This document shows, one piece after another, positions 8,714 to 18,262 of a DNA stretch of 64,000 nucleotides. Source of the DNA: Butyrivibrio sp. UBA3740. Lineage in GTDB: Bacteria; Bacillota; Clostridia; Lachnospirales; Lachnospiraceae. The notes below the pieces were generated by a model, which saw nothing but the letters and a program-made list of their open reading frames with translations, was not told the origin of the DNA and searched no databases. The stretch covers positions 1-64,000 of the forward strand of contig DFGW01000064.1 in assembly GCA_002372465.1 (NCBI GenBank). Reading direction: 5' to 3'. Made by a program: the position numbers and the translations under genes. Within the stretch, counting starts at the first letter, position 1. Every line of letters starts with the position of its first letter.

Positions 8714-10120
8714 ATGAAGCAAAAAGAATCAAAAAAGAGAATCCTTGTTTTGATCCTGGCTTTTGTTGGGCTCTGCATGCAGACGGCTGTTTATGCATGG
8801 TTTTGGTTTAATGTTTATTATCCGGAGGTTTCGAAGCCTCGTGTCAGCGTTGACGGATATGCTCTTGGTAACGGACTTAAGCTCTACTTCCGTGGACATC
8901 TGCTTATTCTGGCAATCTATTTTATCCTGCTCCTCTTTTTCTCCAACACCTATGGCGGACTGAAGATCGGATATCTGAGGCCTATGGACGTGTTCTTTTC
9001 TCAGATATTTGCCCTGTTCATGGTGAATTTCATTTCTTACTTCCAGATATCTCTTTTAAATAACTGGCTTGTTCAGGTGCTGCCAATGGTCGAGATATTT
9101 GCGATCCAGCTCCTGATAGCTTTCCTATGGGCCTACGCCACTAACGCCATTTACATGAGGATATTCCCACCAAGGGAGCTTCTTCTTGTCAGCGGTGTTT
9201 ACCCTGTGGATGACATTGAGAACAAGTTCAATTCAAGGAAAGACAAGTACCATATTGCCAAGAAGATCAACATTTCTGAGGGAATCGATGCAGTATATAA
9301 GGAGTGCCTGGGAGACTACGACGGAGTCATCATCTGGGATGTGCCAAGCCAGTTCAGGAATGGCCTTGTGAAATACTGCTATGGAAGGAATATCAGGATA
9401 TATGTTATGCCAAAGATAACGGATGTTCTGCTTAAAGGCTCCTCCCAGCTTCACCTGTTTGATACTCCGGTTCTGCTCCTTAGGGAGTATTCCATCAAGA
9501 TTGAGCAAAGGGCCATAAAGAGGCTTTTCGATATATTGCTTTCGCTCCTTCTTATAGTATTGACTTCGCCTATCATGCTGATAACTGCTGTTATTATAAA
9601 GTGCTACGACAGAGGACCGGTGCTCTACAAGCAGATAAGGTGCACCAAGGACAGAAGAGAATTTAAGATCATGAAGTTCAGGAGCATGAAGGTTGATGCT
9701 GAGAAGGACGGAGTGGCAAGGCTTGCAGCCAAGAATGACTCCAGGATCACTCCTATCGGTAAATTTATCAGATCCTGCAGAATAGATGAGCTTCCACAGC
9801 TCTTTAACATTCTTGTGGGGGATATGTCCTTCATCGGTCCAAGACCTGAAAGACCTGAGATCATAAAGCAGTACCTTGAAGAGATGCCTGAATTTGCCTT
9901 CAGGATGAAGGTGAAGGCGGGGCTTGCAGGCTATGCGCAGGTTTACGGCAAATATAACACTACACCTTACGACAAGCTTAAGCTGGATCTTACATATATA
10001 GAGAACTATTCTATCTGGCTTGATATTAAGCTGATGCTTCTGACGGTCAAGATACTGTTCACTCCCGACAGCACTGAGGGAGTGGAGGAGAACCAGACCA
10101 CAGCCCAGAAGAATTCATGA
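8714..10120 (+). CDS. WbaP-like undecaprenyl-phosphate sugar phosphotransferase (initiating enzyme)
   Basis: This 468-residue membrane protein is a long polyisoprenyl-phosphate hexose-1-phosphate transferase. About four or five N-terminal helices (to residue 145) are followed by a CoA-binding-like cytoplasmic domain. The catalytic C-terminal domain begins KRLFDILLSLLLIVLTSPIM and has KFRSMKVDAEKDG, the catalytic Asp-Glu of [26 protein letters not shown] and GLAGYAQVYGKYNTTP. It transfers a sugar-1-phosphate from a UDP sugar to undecaprenyl phosphate and so starts a repeat unit. A second initiating enzyme of the short PglC type is encoded at 36668. The ribosome site GAGGGGAT lies a few bases upstream of the ATG. 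Confidence 0.94.
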   Translation: MKQKESKKRILVLILAFVGLCMQTAVYAWFWFNVYYPEVSKPRVSVDGYALGNGLKLYFRGHLLILAIYFILLLFFSNTYGGLKIGYLRPMDVFFSQIFALFMVNFISYFQISLLNNWLVQVLPMVEIFAIQLLIAFLWAYATNAIYMRIFPPRELLLVSGVYPVDDIENKFNSRKDKYHIAKKINISEGIDAVYKECLGDYDGVIIWDVPSQFRNGLVKYCYGRNIRIYVMPKITDVLLKGSSQLHLFDTPVLLLREYSIKIEQRAIKRLFDILLSLLLIVLTSPIMLITAVIIKCYDRGPVLYKQIRCTKDRREFKIMKFRSMKVDAEKDGVARLAAKNDSRITPIGKFIRSCRIDELPQLFNILVGDMSFIGPRPERPEIIKQYLEEMPEFAFRMKVKAGLAGYAQVYGKYNTTPYDKLKLDLTYIENYSIWLDIKLMLLTVKILFTPDSTEGVEENQTTAQKNS

Positions 10121-10131
10121 TGGTGGGATAA

Positions 10132-10950
10132 ATGGCAAGAGACAGATTACAGATACTTATTTCATCAGTGAATAAGGACCCTCAAAGGCTTCTTGGGGGC
10201 ATGAACCTTGAATCTGACGGAATTTTGGTGAATCAGCTCATAGGGGACGGCGCTCCTGAAGGCATCACCCCCGGGGAAAAGAGCTGCGAGATATACGGAC
10301 ACAGCTTTCTTATTCTCAACAGGAAGGAGCAGGGAGTCGGGCTATCAAGGAACACAGCTTTAGAGAACTCATCTGCGGAGATAATCCAGTTTGGAGACGA
10401 CGACATCATATATGAAAAGGGCTACGCCGAGAGGATCCTTAAGGAGTTTGATGAGCACCCGGAGGCGGATATACTTCTTTTCAATGTGAAGGCCCAGGAG
10501 GGCAGAGAGACCTACTGGAACAACGATTTTTCCAGGGTTACCTGGCGCAACTATGGAAGATACCCCGCCTACGCCATATGTGCAAGGCGGGATAAACTTA
10601 TAAACAGTGGCATAAAGTATTCCCTTTTATTCGGAGGAGGGGCTCCTTACATGAACGGTGAGGATTCCCTGTTTTTGCATGACGCTCTGAAGGCCGGGCT
10701 TAATCTTTTCAGGACAAGCGTTGTACTTGGAAGTGAGTCCAAGGGAGAGTCCACCTGGTTTAAGGGATATACCGACAAATTCTTTTTTGACAGAGGGGTA
10801 TTGTACCATTTTCTGTACGGGAAGATGGCGTATCTTCTTGGCTTCAGATTCCTTTATAAGAACCGAAAGGTCTTTTGCCGGAAAATGGGCTTTTGGAAGA
10901 GCTACAATCTTCTGTGCAAGGGAATAGGCCACGGGAGAAGGTGTTTATGA
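10132..10950 (+). CDS. Divergent GT2-like glycosyltransferase
   Basis: The 272-residue protein lacks the usual VSVIIPxYN opening and instead begins LQILISSVNKDPQRLL, with a long insert before the nucleotide-binding part. NRKEQGVGLSRNTALENSSA and IIQFGDDDIIYEKGYAERIL are equivalent to the RNxGLxxAxG and DxD elements of GT2 enzymes, and MNGEDSLFLHDAL gives the ED motif. There is no membrane segment. The next gene starts four bases before its stop (ATGA overlap). I read it as a GT-A transferase of an uncommon subfamily; the substrate is unknown. Confidence 0.75.
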   Translation: MARDRLQILISSVNKDPQRLLGGMNLESDGILVNQLIGDGAPEGITPGEKSCEIYGHSFLILNRKEQGVGLSRNTALENSSAEIIQFGDDDIIYEKGYAERILKEFDEHPEADILLFNVKAQEGRETYWNNDFSRVTWRNYGRYPAYAICARRDKLINSGIKYSLLFGGGAPYMNGEDSLFLHDALKAGLNLFRTSVVLGSESKGESTWFKGYTDKFFFDRGVLYHFLYGKMAYLLGFRFLYKNRKVFCRKMGFWKSYNLLCKGIGHGRRCL

Positions 10951-11891
10951 AGAAACCCTTTTTTACCATCATTGTAGTTTCATATAATGCCGGCGATAAG
11001 CTGATAAGGACAGTAAAGAGCATAGAAGATCAGAGCTTTTCGGATTACAGGGTGCTGATAAAGGATGGGATGAGTACCGACGGATCCATAGAAAAGCTGA
11101 AGGGCTCCTTTGACATTGGCCAGGCGCAAAGTGACATTGAGAAGAAGATAATTCTTTTGGAGAGCTGCGACAACGGGATCTATCATGCCATGAATATAGC
11201 TACGGCCTTTCTTGGAGATAAGATAAGAAAGGTCAGAGCGGAAAAAGAAGACGCTGACAGCAGGATGGAAGTGAAGCTTCTTCACGCAGGAGAAGAGCCG
11301 TCTTACGTGTTCTTCCTTAACTGCGGAGATTATTTCAGGGATAAGGATGTACTTAAAAAGGTCCACAGTATCATCATTGAGAGGAACCGTAAGGAGGGGA
11401 CGACACTTCCTGCCATATATTATGGGGATATCTTCGACAGCTCCACAGGAACAAAGGTGGCGTCCAATCCCAAGATAGACGATCATGCCTGCTACAGAAA
11501 CGTACCTTCCCATCAGGCATGCTTTTACGATGAGAGGCTTATCTACAGGAATCCCTTTGACCTTAAGTATAAGGTCAGGGCAGACTATGAGCAGTTTTTG
11601 AGGTGCTTTTACAGGGAGAAGGCAGAAACTGTCTATATGCCGGTGGTGATCGCTGATTATGAGGGCGGTGGCTTTTCAGATCAGAATAAAAGGATATCGG
11701 AAGAGGAGAGGCGTCAGATCATTAAGATGTATCTTCCGTCAGGTAAGATCAGGAAATATGACCTATTAAGGATACTTACCTTTGCCCATGTAAGAACAGC
11801 TCTTGCCTCCAACAGACTGACTGCCGGGCTCTACAATGGAATCAAGAATGGAATTTATGCGTTAAAAGGTAGAAAAGACCATAAGGAGTAA
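10947..11891 (+). CDS. GT2 glycosyltransferase (WcaA-like)
   Basis: I use ATG 10947 (314 residues), which overlaps the previous stop and has GGGAGAAGG upstream; a longer frame from 10875 would run through the preceding gene. The protein opens KPFFTIIVVSYNAGDKLI, followed by LIKDGMSTDGSIEKL, DNGIYHAMNIAT and YVFFLNCGDYFRDKDVL, the acidic metal-binding strand. VPSHQACFYDERL and YKVRADYEQFLRC are typical of colanic-acid WcaE/WcaA-type GT2 enzymes. It belongs to the run of transferases that extend the lipid-linked repeat. The linkage is unknown. Confidence 0.85.
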   Translation: MKKPFFTIIVVSYNAGDKLIRTVKSIEDQSFSDYRVLIKDGMSTDGSIEKLKGSFDIGQAQSDIEKKIILLESCDNGIYHAMNIATAFLGDKIRKVRAEKEDADSRMEVKLLHAGEEPSYVFFLNCGDYFRDKDVLKKVHSIIIERNRKEGTTLPAIYYGDIFDSSTGTKVASNPKIDDHACYRNVPSHQACFYDERLIYRNPFDLKYKVRADYEQFLRCFYREKAETVYMPVVIADYEGGGFSDQNKRISEEERRQIIKMYLPSGKIRKYDLLRILTFAHVRTALASNRLTAGLYNGIKNGIYALKGRKDHKE

Positions 11892-11897
11892 CGAATA

Positions 11898-13193
11898 TTG
11901 AGAGTACTCTGGCTTTGCAATATTATGCTGCCGACTTATGCCATTGCCCACAACCTGCCGTATTCCGTCAGGGAGGGCTGGCTCTCCGGCTGTATCAACA
12001 GAATAATTTCATCTAAAAAGGATGATGAGAAGATAACTCTGGGAGTCTGCTTTCCGGCTGAGGGTGAGATCGCATCCTCAAAAGAGGAGATAGACGGAAT
12101 CACCTACTATGGCTTCAGGGAGGATTTAAACCGCCCGGAGGTTTATGACGGCACTGTGGAAAACAGGTTTCATGTCATTCTCGATGACTTTAAACCTGAT
12201 ATTGTTCACATTTTTGGGACTGAGTTCCCTCATTCTCTGGCGATGCTCAGGGCTTTCGGAAATCCGGACAGGGTTCTTTTAGGGATTCAGGGCATATGCT
12301 CTGTAATCGCCGGTGAGTACATGGCGCTTATTCCTGAGGAGGTACAAAGGTCAGCTACTTTCAGGGACAGGCTCAAAGAGGACTCCCTTTTGCAGCAGCA
12401 GGAGAAATTCAAGATCCGCGGAGAGCATGAGAGGGAAGCTATCATGCTGGCAGGGAACATTACCGGAAGAACCACCTTCGACAAGGAGGAGACGTTTAAG
12501 ATCAATCCGGGGGCCAGGTACTTTTCCATGAATGAGACCATGAGGCCTTGTTTTTACATGGGAAAATGGACTGAAAAGAAGGCGGAACCTCACAGTATTT
12601 TCCTGTCTCAGGGAGATTATCCCCTCAAGGGCTTTCATTTTGTCTTAAAGGCTATGCCTATACTTTTGGAGAAATACCCTGATGCACATCTTTACGTTGC
12701 CGGCAATAATATAATCGGGCGTGGCGGCAGCAAATATCCTTTCTTTATGAGGGCAAGCTCCTACGGGAAATATATAAAGAGCCTAATCGCTCATAACAGG
12801 CTAAAGAAAAAGGTCACCATGCTGGGGAGCCTTTCTGATCAGCAAATGAAGGAACAGTTCTTAAAGAGCAGTGTGTTTATCTGCCCTTCAGTGATTGAAA
12901 ATTCGCCCAATTCTCTTGGTGAGGCCATGCTCTTGGGAGTGCCTGTGGTAGCATCAAGAGTAGGTGGTATTCCTGATATGGTACAGGAGAACAAGGACGG
13001 TATTCTTTTTGAGAAGGGAAATCCCGAGGACCTGGCAAAGGCTATTCTGCAGATATGGGACGAGCCGGTGATTGCTGCGGTTTACGGGGACAATGCCAGT
13101 GCCCATGCCAGGATCACCCACAATGCAGATGCCAATTACAAGAGATTATTGGAGATTTATCATACTATAAACAAGGAACAAGGGGAGCCGTGA
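11898..13193 (+). CDS. GT4 glycosyltransferase
   Basis: The 431-residue enzyme starts at TTG 11898, with AAGGAG 9 bases upstream. The N-terminal acceptor domain opens MRVLWLCNIMLPTYA and includes FKPDIVHIFGTEFPHSL. The donor domain has IFLSQGDYPLKGFHFVLKAM, DAHLYVAGNNIIG, VTMLGSLSDQQMKEQFLKS and SVIENSPNSLGEAMLLGVPV, the GT4 ENSPNSxxEA signature. Spacing to the next start is 1 base. It acts on a lipid-linked glycan at the inner face; the sugar is not predictable. Confidence 0.88.
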   Translation: MRVLWLCNIMLPTYAIAHNLPYSVREGWLSGCINRIISSKKDDEKITLGVCFPAEGEIASSKEEIDGITYYGFREDLNRPEVYDGTVENRFHVILDDFKPDIVHIFGTEFPHSLAMLRAFGNPDRVLLGIQGICSVIAGEYMALIPEEVQRSATFRDRLKEDSLLQQQEKFKIRGEHEREAIMLAGNITGRTTFDKEETFKINPGARYFSMNETMRPCFYMGKWTEKKAEPHSIFLSQGDYPLKGFHFVLKAMPILLEKYPDAHLYVAGNNIIGRGGSKYPFFMRASSYGKYIKSLIAHNRLKKKVTMLGSLSDQQMKEQFLKSSVFICPSVIENSPNSLGEAMLLGVPVVASRVGGIPDMVQENKDGILFEKGNPEDLAKAILQIWDEPVIAAVYGDNASAHARITHNADANYKRLLEIYHTINKEQGEP

Positions 13194-13194
13194 T

Positions 13195-14418
13195 TTGGTC
13201 ATCACATTTGTATCCAACTACATAAACCATCATCAGCTTCCTTTTTGCGAGGCGATAAGCAGTCTTTTTGAGGACGTGGATTTTTATTTTGTCCAGACCA
13301 TGCCTATGGAGGAAAAGAGACTCAGCATGGGCTGGGCGATGGATGAAAGCGCCCTTCCTTTCCTGGTTTTGTACTACAAGGATGAGGAGAGGGCAAAAGA
13401 GCTGATCCTGAAAAGTGACGTGGTTTTGTTTGGATGGACAGAAGGAAAGCTGTCTGATCTAAGGCAAGAGAGACTTTCATCGGGAAAGCTCTCTTTTTGT
13501 GTAAGTGAGAGGATTTATCGCGAGGGCCAGTGGAAGTTTATCAGTCCCAAAGGACTTCTTAATAAACGGCGTGAACACTATGCTTTCAGGGATAAGCCGG
13601 TATATCTTCTATGTACCGGAGCCTTTGTGGCTTCGGATTTTTCCCTGATAAGGAGCTATCCCGGAAAAATGCTGAAATGGGGCTACTTCCCGGATGCTTC
13701 CAAAGCCTCAGGAAGCGAAAAAAATACTCCGGCCACAGGAGCTTTTTCTGAAGACAACAGCAGGGAAGAAATAAAGATTTGCTGGGCAGGACGCCTTATA
13801 GACTTAAAGCACCCGGAATTTGCAGTGAAAGTAGCCGCTGCCCTTAAAAAGGCAGGATACAGCTTTAAAATGGACCTTGTGGGAGATGGCCCTTTGAAGG
13901 AAAGGCTTAAGGCCATGGCTTTAGAGGAGGAAGTCTCAGATATTGTCAATATTACCGGAGGAAAGAGTCCTGTAGAAGTTCTGGAGTATATGAGAGATGC
14001 GGATGTATTTCTTTTTACCAGTAATTATCTGGAGGGCTGGGGCGCTGTGGTGAATGAAGCCATGCAGTCCGGCTGCGCTTTGGTTGCCTCTGCTGAAGCC
14101 GGTGCTGTACCCTTTCTTATTAAGGATGGGGAAAACGGCCTGACCTATAAGGGTGGTAGCTATGAGGACTTTGAAAGCAAGGTAAAGCATCTTTTTGAGC
14201 ACAGGGATGAGATAAGACATCTTGGAGAGAATGCTAAAAAGACTATAGATGGCAGGTGGAATGCAGAACATGCAGCTAAAGAGCTTGTGAGATTTTGCAG
14301 GGAATTCTTAAGCGGAAAGGAGCCCATGCCGGCAGCTGAGGGACCTATGAGCAGGGCTGAAGTAATAAGCGCTCCCGGTTTTTTAAGGACCCTTCAGGAG
14401 AAAAACCGCCTGGAGTAA
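13195..14418 (+). CDS. GT4 glycosyltransferase
   Basis: This 407-residue GT4 enzyme starts at TTG 13195, with AGGGGAG overlapping the end of the previous gene. It opens VITFVSNYINHHQLPFCEAI. The donor half has KICWAGRLIDLKHPEFAVKV, MDLVGDGPLKERLKAM, VNITGGKSPVEVLEYMRDA and NYLEGWGAVVNEAMQSG. The EGWGxxVNEA form of the motif is shared with the partial GT4 at the left edge of the window. About 40 residues after the fold look unstructured. It probably adds a mid-chain sugar; the donor is unknown. Confidence 0.88.
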   Translation: MVITFVSNYINHHQLPFCEAISSLFEDVDFYFVQTMPMEEKRLSMGWAMDESALPFLVLYYKDEERAKELILKSDVVLFGWTEGKLSDLRQERLSSGKLSFCVSERIYREGQWKFISPKGLLNKRREHYAFRDKPVYLLCTGAFVASDFSLIRSYPGKMLKWGYFPDASKASGSEKNTPATGAFSEDNSREEIKICWAGRLIDLKHPEFAVKVAAALKKAGYSFKMDLVGDGPLKERLKAMALEEEVSDIVNITGGKSPVEVLEYMRDADVFLFTSNYLEGWGAVVNEAMQSGCALVASAEAGAVPFLIKDGENGLTYKGGSYEDFESKVKHLFEHRDEIRHLGENAKKTIDGRWNAEHAAKELVRFCREFLSGKEPMPAAEGPMSRAEVISAPGFLRTLQEKNRLE

Positions 14419-14422
14419 GGAT

Positions 14423-15646
14423 ATGAAGAGATTTGATGACTTTTTGGAAATGAGAATAAAGCTATTTGGAGCTGCAGTCAGGGTGGTCGATATCTTTTTC
14501 TTTGCAGTGATGCTGGGGCTGGGGCTCTCCATGAGAATTGCTCTTTATGACATTATTTCCGGTGATTATCACTATTTCCTTTCTGTCTGGATGAAGGAGT
14601 GCCACGAGGCAGGTGGTATCGGGTATCTGGGGATAGAGCCCGGGATATCCGAAAGAAGTACCATCAATTATGGATGCATGTACCAGTATATAATAGTGAT
14701 CCTTCACTATCTTGGCGGACTTATGAGCGATAAGGCGCTTTTAAAATCAGTTTCTGTGGTCTTTGATGTGCTGTGCGCCATAACTGTAATGCGTATTACC
14801 TATCAGGTGACAGATGAAAGTGAAGGAAAGGCGCTTCTGGCTTTTGGAGCTGTAATGGCGCTGCCTACAGTAATATTAAACAGTGCTGCCTGGGCTCAAT
14901 GCGATTCCATATATACCGCTTTTTTGCTCCTTAGCTTACTTCACCTTCTGAAGGGCAACAATAACAGGATTTTTATCTATCTTGCTCTTGCCTACAGCTT
15001 TAAACAACAGGCGATATTCATGGTTCCTCTTCTGATAATTCTGTGGCTTAAGGGCAAAGTTAAGGCACGATATATTTTATGGCTTCCTTCGGTTCTGGTT
15101 ATAACCCTTGTCCCGGCCCTTTTGGCGGGAAGAAAGCTTGGAGAGCTGCTTTCTATCTATGTCAAGCAGGTTTCGACCTATACGCATCTTACCATGAATT
15201 ACCCCAGCATTTATGCTGTTATCAATGAGGGGCTGAAGGAGGATTACAGAAAGCTCCTTATATCTGCCGGTACGACAGCCGCAGTGGTCGTAATGGGAAT
15301 GATCGCATACTATGTCAGGGAAAGAAAGTTTGACATGGACAGGGAGTACATAATAACGCTGGCTATTTTTACCATAGAAGTATGTCTCTTTATCCTGCCT
15401 GTGATGCATGAAAGATACGGCTATTTTCCGGAGATACTCGCTGTGGTCTATGGCCTGACCGGCTACAGAAGAATGGTGGTCTGCGCTTCAATGCAGATCA
15501 TTTCATTTATTACCTATTCAAGATTTCTTTTCGGATCAACTGTTACGAATCTGTGGCCACTTACTGTGGGAATGTTCATTATCATCATGCTACTGGGATA
15601 TGACCTTTGGCAGCAGATGAATGTCAAGGAGGTTAGAAGTGCCTGA
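14423..15646 (+). CDS. Gpi18-like GT-C membrane mannosyltransferase
   Basis: The 407-residue protein is an integral membrane protein of roughly 9-11 helices. The first outer loop carries an acidic motif, SGDYHYFLSVWM (about residue 46), as in GT-C enzymes that use polyprenyl-phosphate sugars. Later, AAWAQCDSIYTAFLLLSLL and LALAYSFKQQAIFMVPLL match the Gpi18/COG5542 pattern (AWxQCDSIY, KxQA). It would transfer a hexose from undecaprenyl-phosphate-sugar to a glycan outside the cytoplasm. The GtrB-like synthase at 7013 could supply that donor. The following GT2 gene begins within its last codons. Confidence 0.75.
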   Translation: MKRFDDFLEMRIKLFGAAVRVVDIFFFAVMLGLGLSMRIALYDIISGDYHYFLSVWMKECHEAGGIGYLGIEPGISERSTINYGCMYQYIIVILHYLGGLMSDKALLKSVSVVFDVLCAITVMRITYQVTDESEGKALLAFGAVMALPTVILNSAAWAQCDSIYTAFLLLSLLHLLKGNNNRIFIYLALAYSFKQQAIFMVPLLIILWLKGKVKARYILWLPSVLVITLVPALLAGRKLGELLSIYVKQVSTYTHLTMNYPSIYAVINEGLKEDYRKLLISAGTTAAVVVMGMIAYYVRERKFDMDREYIITLAIFTIEVCLFILPVMHERYGYFPEILAVVYGLTGYRRMVVCASMQIISFITYSRFLFGSTVTNLWPLTVGMFIIIMLLGYDLWQQMNVKEVRSA

Positions 15647-16646
15647 GTTTGATCACAAGATTTCAGTCATAATACCCGCCTACAACGTGGAGGGACTTCT
15701 GGAAAAGTGCGTAATATCAGTGGTTTCACAGGATTATCCCAAGGACCTGTTGGAGATCATCGTGGTGGATGACGGCTCTACAGATGGTACGGCAGGGATT
15801 CTGGATGACCTTGCAGGTAAATACGACAATATAAAGGCTGTTCACAAGGCAAATGGTGGGTCCAGCAGTGCCAGGAACGCAGGGCTTTCGATTGCCAACG
15901 GCGACTACGTTGGATTTGTTGACAGTGATGACTTTATTTCTCCCCAGATGTACAGTACCCTTATGGAAGCTGCTGTCAGACTTGGATCTGACATGGTACA
16001 GATATCAAGGGATGAGATTGCCGAGGATGGTTCAAAGCTCCCGGACGTGGTGATTCCACCTGCAAAAGAGACTGTTATAACGCCCACGGAGCACCTTGAG
16101 ACACTTCTGCTTCACAAGGGAGATGCTTCTTTTTGTACCAAGCTCACCAGGAGAAGCCTTTTTACTGATGATATGAGATTTCCTGAAGGAGAACTCAATG
16201 AGGATTTCTACCTGATGATACACATGCTTGAAAAGGTGAATAACCTTGTTATACTTCCGCAGCAGTATTATCACGTGTTCTACAGAAGCGGCAGTAATTC
16301 CAGGAAGAAAAAAGAGGACCGGGACTACTTTCCTTCGGTCTTCACGGATATAGTAAGGAACGCTGATGTGGCTCTTAAGCTGGTCAGGGATAATCATCCG
16401 CAGCTGACTTCGGTAGCGGAGAGATTTGGATATGTTCAAAGGCTTGACTATCTTTTACATATTCCTGTATCCAAAATGGCTCCGGATAACAGCTTTTATG
16501 TACAGGTGGTGAAGAGTGTCAGGAAGGACCTCTTTAAAATAATGCAAAATTCTTACCTCACCGGCAGGCAGAAAACATATCTTGTGTTATTGGGAATCGC
16601 TCCAAAGGCTGTAAGAAAGACCCATGCGCGGATAAGGGGACTATAG
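15639..16646 (+). CDS. GT2 glycosyltransferase
   Basis: I start at GTG 15639 (335 residues) because AAGGAGG lies exactly 7 bases upstream; the ATG at 15621 precedes that site. The stop of the preceding gene lies within the first codons, so translation is coupled. The GT-A domain shows HKISVIIPAYNVEGLLEKCV, IIVVDDGSTDGTAGIL, NGGSSSARNAGLSIANGDYV and GFVDSDDFISPQMYSTL, then GELNEDFYLMIHML. It has no transmembrane helices. It adds a sugar to a cytoplasmic lipid-linked intermediate; specificity is unknown. Confidence 0.9.
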   Translation: MPEFDHKISVIIPAYNVEGLLEKCVISVVSQDYPKDLLEIIVVDDGSTDGTAGILDDLAGKYDNIKAVHKANGGSSSARNAGLSIANGDYVGFVDSDDFISPQMYSTLMEAAVRLGSDMVQISRDEIAEDGSKLPDVVIPPAKETVITPTEHLETLLLHKGDASFCTKLTRRSLFTDDMRFPEGELNEDFYLMIHMLEKVNNLVILPQQYYHVFYRSGSNSRKKKEDRDYFPSVFTDIVRNADVALKLVRDNHPQLTSVAERFGYVQRLDYLLHIPVSKMAPDNSFYVQVVKSVRKDLFKIMQNSYLTGRQKTYLVLLGIAPKAVRKTHARIRGL

Positions 16647-16648
16647 AC

Positions 16649-18217
16649 ATGAAAAAATTAATGTTTTCCTTAATATTTGTCATATCTGTAGTAATCAGCC
16701 TGTACTATGGCGTGCAGAAGGCCGGATTTCACGAGGATGAATATTATACCTACTATTCCACCAACAGGAGCCTTGGACTTTATCAGCCTGACAGAGAGTG
16801 GCAGGAGCGACAGACTATTCTCGATGAATTTACGGTAAAGAGGGGAGAGGGATTCAACTATGGGCTGGTTAAGCTTGTACAGTCCTGGGATGTTCATCCT
16901 CCCTTTTACTACTTTGTTTTTCATACTCTGTGCAGCTTTGTTCCGGGGCTGTTCACCAAATGGACGGGGATAATAACTAATTTAATAGCGTTTGCTATTG
17001 CGTATCTGTTTCTGTGTCTGCTTATGGAGAGGCTGAAGGTCCCACTTGTGGTGGAGATCCTCACGCTGGTTTTCTGGGGGCTTAATCCCCAGACTGTTTC
17101 CTGTAACATTCTTATAAGAATGTATGCCTGGCTTGGGGCAGCTATCCTTGCCTGTGCCTATTTTCATGTGAAGCTCCTGCAGGAATATGATAACAATAGC
17201 TTGGAAATAAAAGACTATGTCCTTAAGAGTCTTTTGCCTGTTATGGCGGTTTCTTACATTGGTTTTCTCATCCAGTACTTCTACATATTTTTCTTCGTGA
17301 GTGTTGGGATTGCTCTTACTGCCTGGATTGTATTTGTAAGGAAAGATATCAGGAATGGGGCAATATATGTGGGAGCCTGTGCTTTGTCGCTGGGGCTTGC
17401 GGTTTTGACTTATCCTAAATGCCTTAGCCATATGTTTGGCGGCTACAGAGGAACCGGAGCTTCCGGAAGCCTTTTTGATATTGCAAATACCGGGATGAGG
17501 ATTTCCTTTTTCGTAGGACTTCTCAATGACTTCGTTTTTGCCGGAGGCCTTATCCTATTGGTGTTTATGATATTTTTGGGAATCCTTCTTAGAATGACAA
17601 GCAGGAATCCTGCAAAGAGGAAGGGCGAGCTGCCAAGGCCGGAGGTCATAATCCTGACCATTGGGGCCATAGGGTATTTCCTTCTGACCTCCAAGACGGC
17701 ACTTTTGGTGGGAAGTGCTTCAAACAGGTATGAGATGTCGATTTATGGGCTCTTGATCCTTTTGATCTTTATGGACGGCTTTTACGTTCTGTCAAAGATG
17801 GGGAATCCTGTGCTTGTGTACATGTTCTCGGCAGTGACGATAGCTCTTTTGCTAAAAGGCCATGTATATGACAAGAATGTACTGTTCCTGTATAAAGAGG
17901 ATAATCAAAAGATAGCGTACGCTATTGAAAATCGTGAGCAGGTGGCTGTGGTTATGTTTAATCCGGCTACGCCTCAGAATGTATGGCGTCTTACGGATGA
18001 ACTGTTAGTTTACCCGAAGGTCTTTTACATGAATGAAGAGAACCTGGATAAGATAGAGGATGCACGGATAATATCAGCTGACAGGATAATTCTGTACGCA
18101 GCTGATGATGATTTGCAGCAGCAAGCCTTTGATAATCTTTTCGATAGCTGCAGCGGGCTTAGTGTGATGAAGCCTGTAGCTACAGAGGATATGTGGTCAA
18201 CCTACGAAGTGAACTAG
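16649..18217 (+). CDS. ArnT/PMT-like GT-C membrane glycosyltransferase
   Basis: This is a 522-residue polytopic membrane protein with 10-12 predicted helices. The first extracytoplasmic loop contains the paired acidic motif GFHEDEYYTYYSTNRS (residues 26-42), followed by DVHPPFYYFVFHTL near residue 82. This DE...HPP arrangement is typical of GT39/GT83-like enzymes (ArnT, PMT) that use polyprenyl-phosphate sugars. A soluble tail of about 130 residues follows the last helix. It likely decorates the exported polysaccharide. Neither donor nor acceptor is known. A gap with a promoter follows its stop, so it ends the first segment of the operon. Confidence 0.75.
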   Translation: MKKLMFSLIFVISVVISLYYGVQKAGFHEDEYYTYYSTNRSLGLYQPDREWQERQTILDEFTVKRGEGFNYGLVKLVQSWDVHPPFYYFVFHTLCSFVPGLFTKWTGIITNLIAFAIAYLFLCLLMERLKVPLVVEILTLVFWGLNPQTVSCNILIRMYAWLGAAILACAYFHVKLLQEYDNNSLEIKDYVLKSLLPVMAVSYIGFLIQYFYIFFFVSVGIALTAWIVFVRKDIRNGAIYVGACALSLGLAVLTYPKCLSHMFGGYRGTGASGSLFDIANTGMRISFFVGLLNDFVFAGGLILLVFMIFLGILLRMTSRNPAKRKGELPRPEVIILTIGAIGYFLLTSKTALLVGSASNRYEMSIYGLLILLIFMDGFYVLSKMGNPVLVYMFSAVTIALLLKGHVYDKNVLFLYKEDNQKIAYAIENREQVAVVMFNPATPQNVWRLTDELLVYPKVFYMNEENLDKIEDARIISADRIILYAADDDLQQQAFDNLFDSCSGLSVMKPVATEDMWSTYEVN

Positions 18218-18233
18218 GTTAGATGGCGGCTTT

Positions 18234-18262
18234 TTGACCTTTCCGGTGGATTATAATATTAT
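18234..18262 (+). promoter_or_regulatory. Internal sigma-A-type promoter
   Basis: TTGACC (18234-18239) and TATTAT (18257-18262) are 17 bases apart in a 112-base gap between two genes. The predicted transcript starts near 18269 and would drive the GT2 gene at 18330 and those after it. A long palindrome overlaps the -10 box and the start site. Confidence 0.55.
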
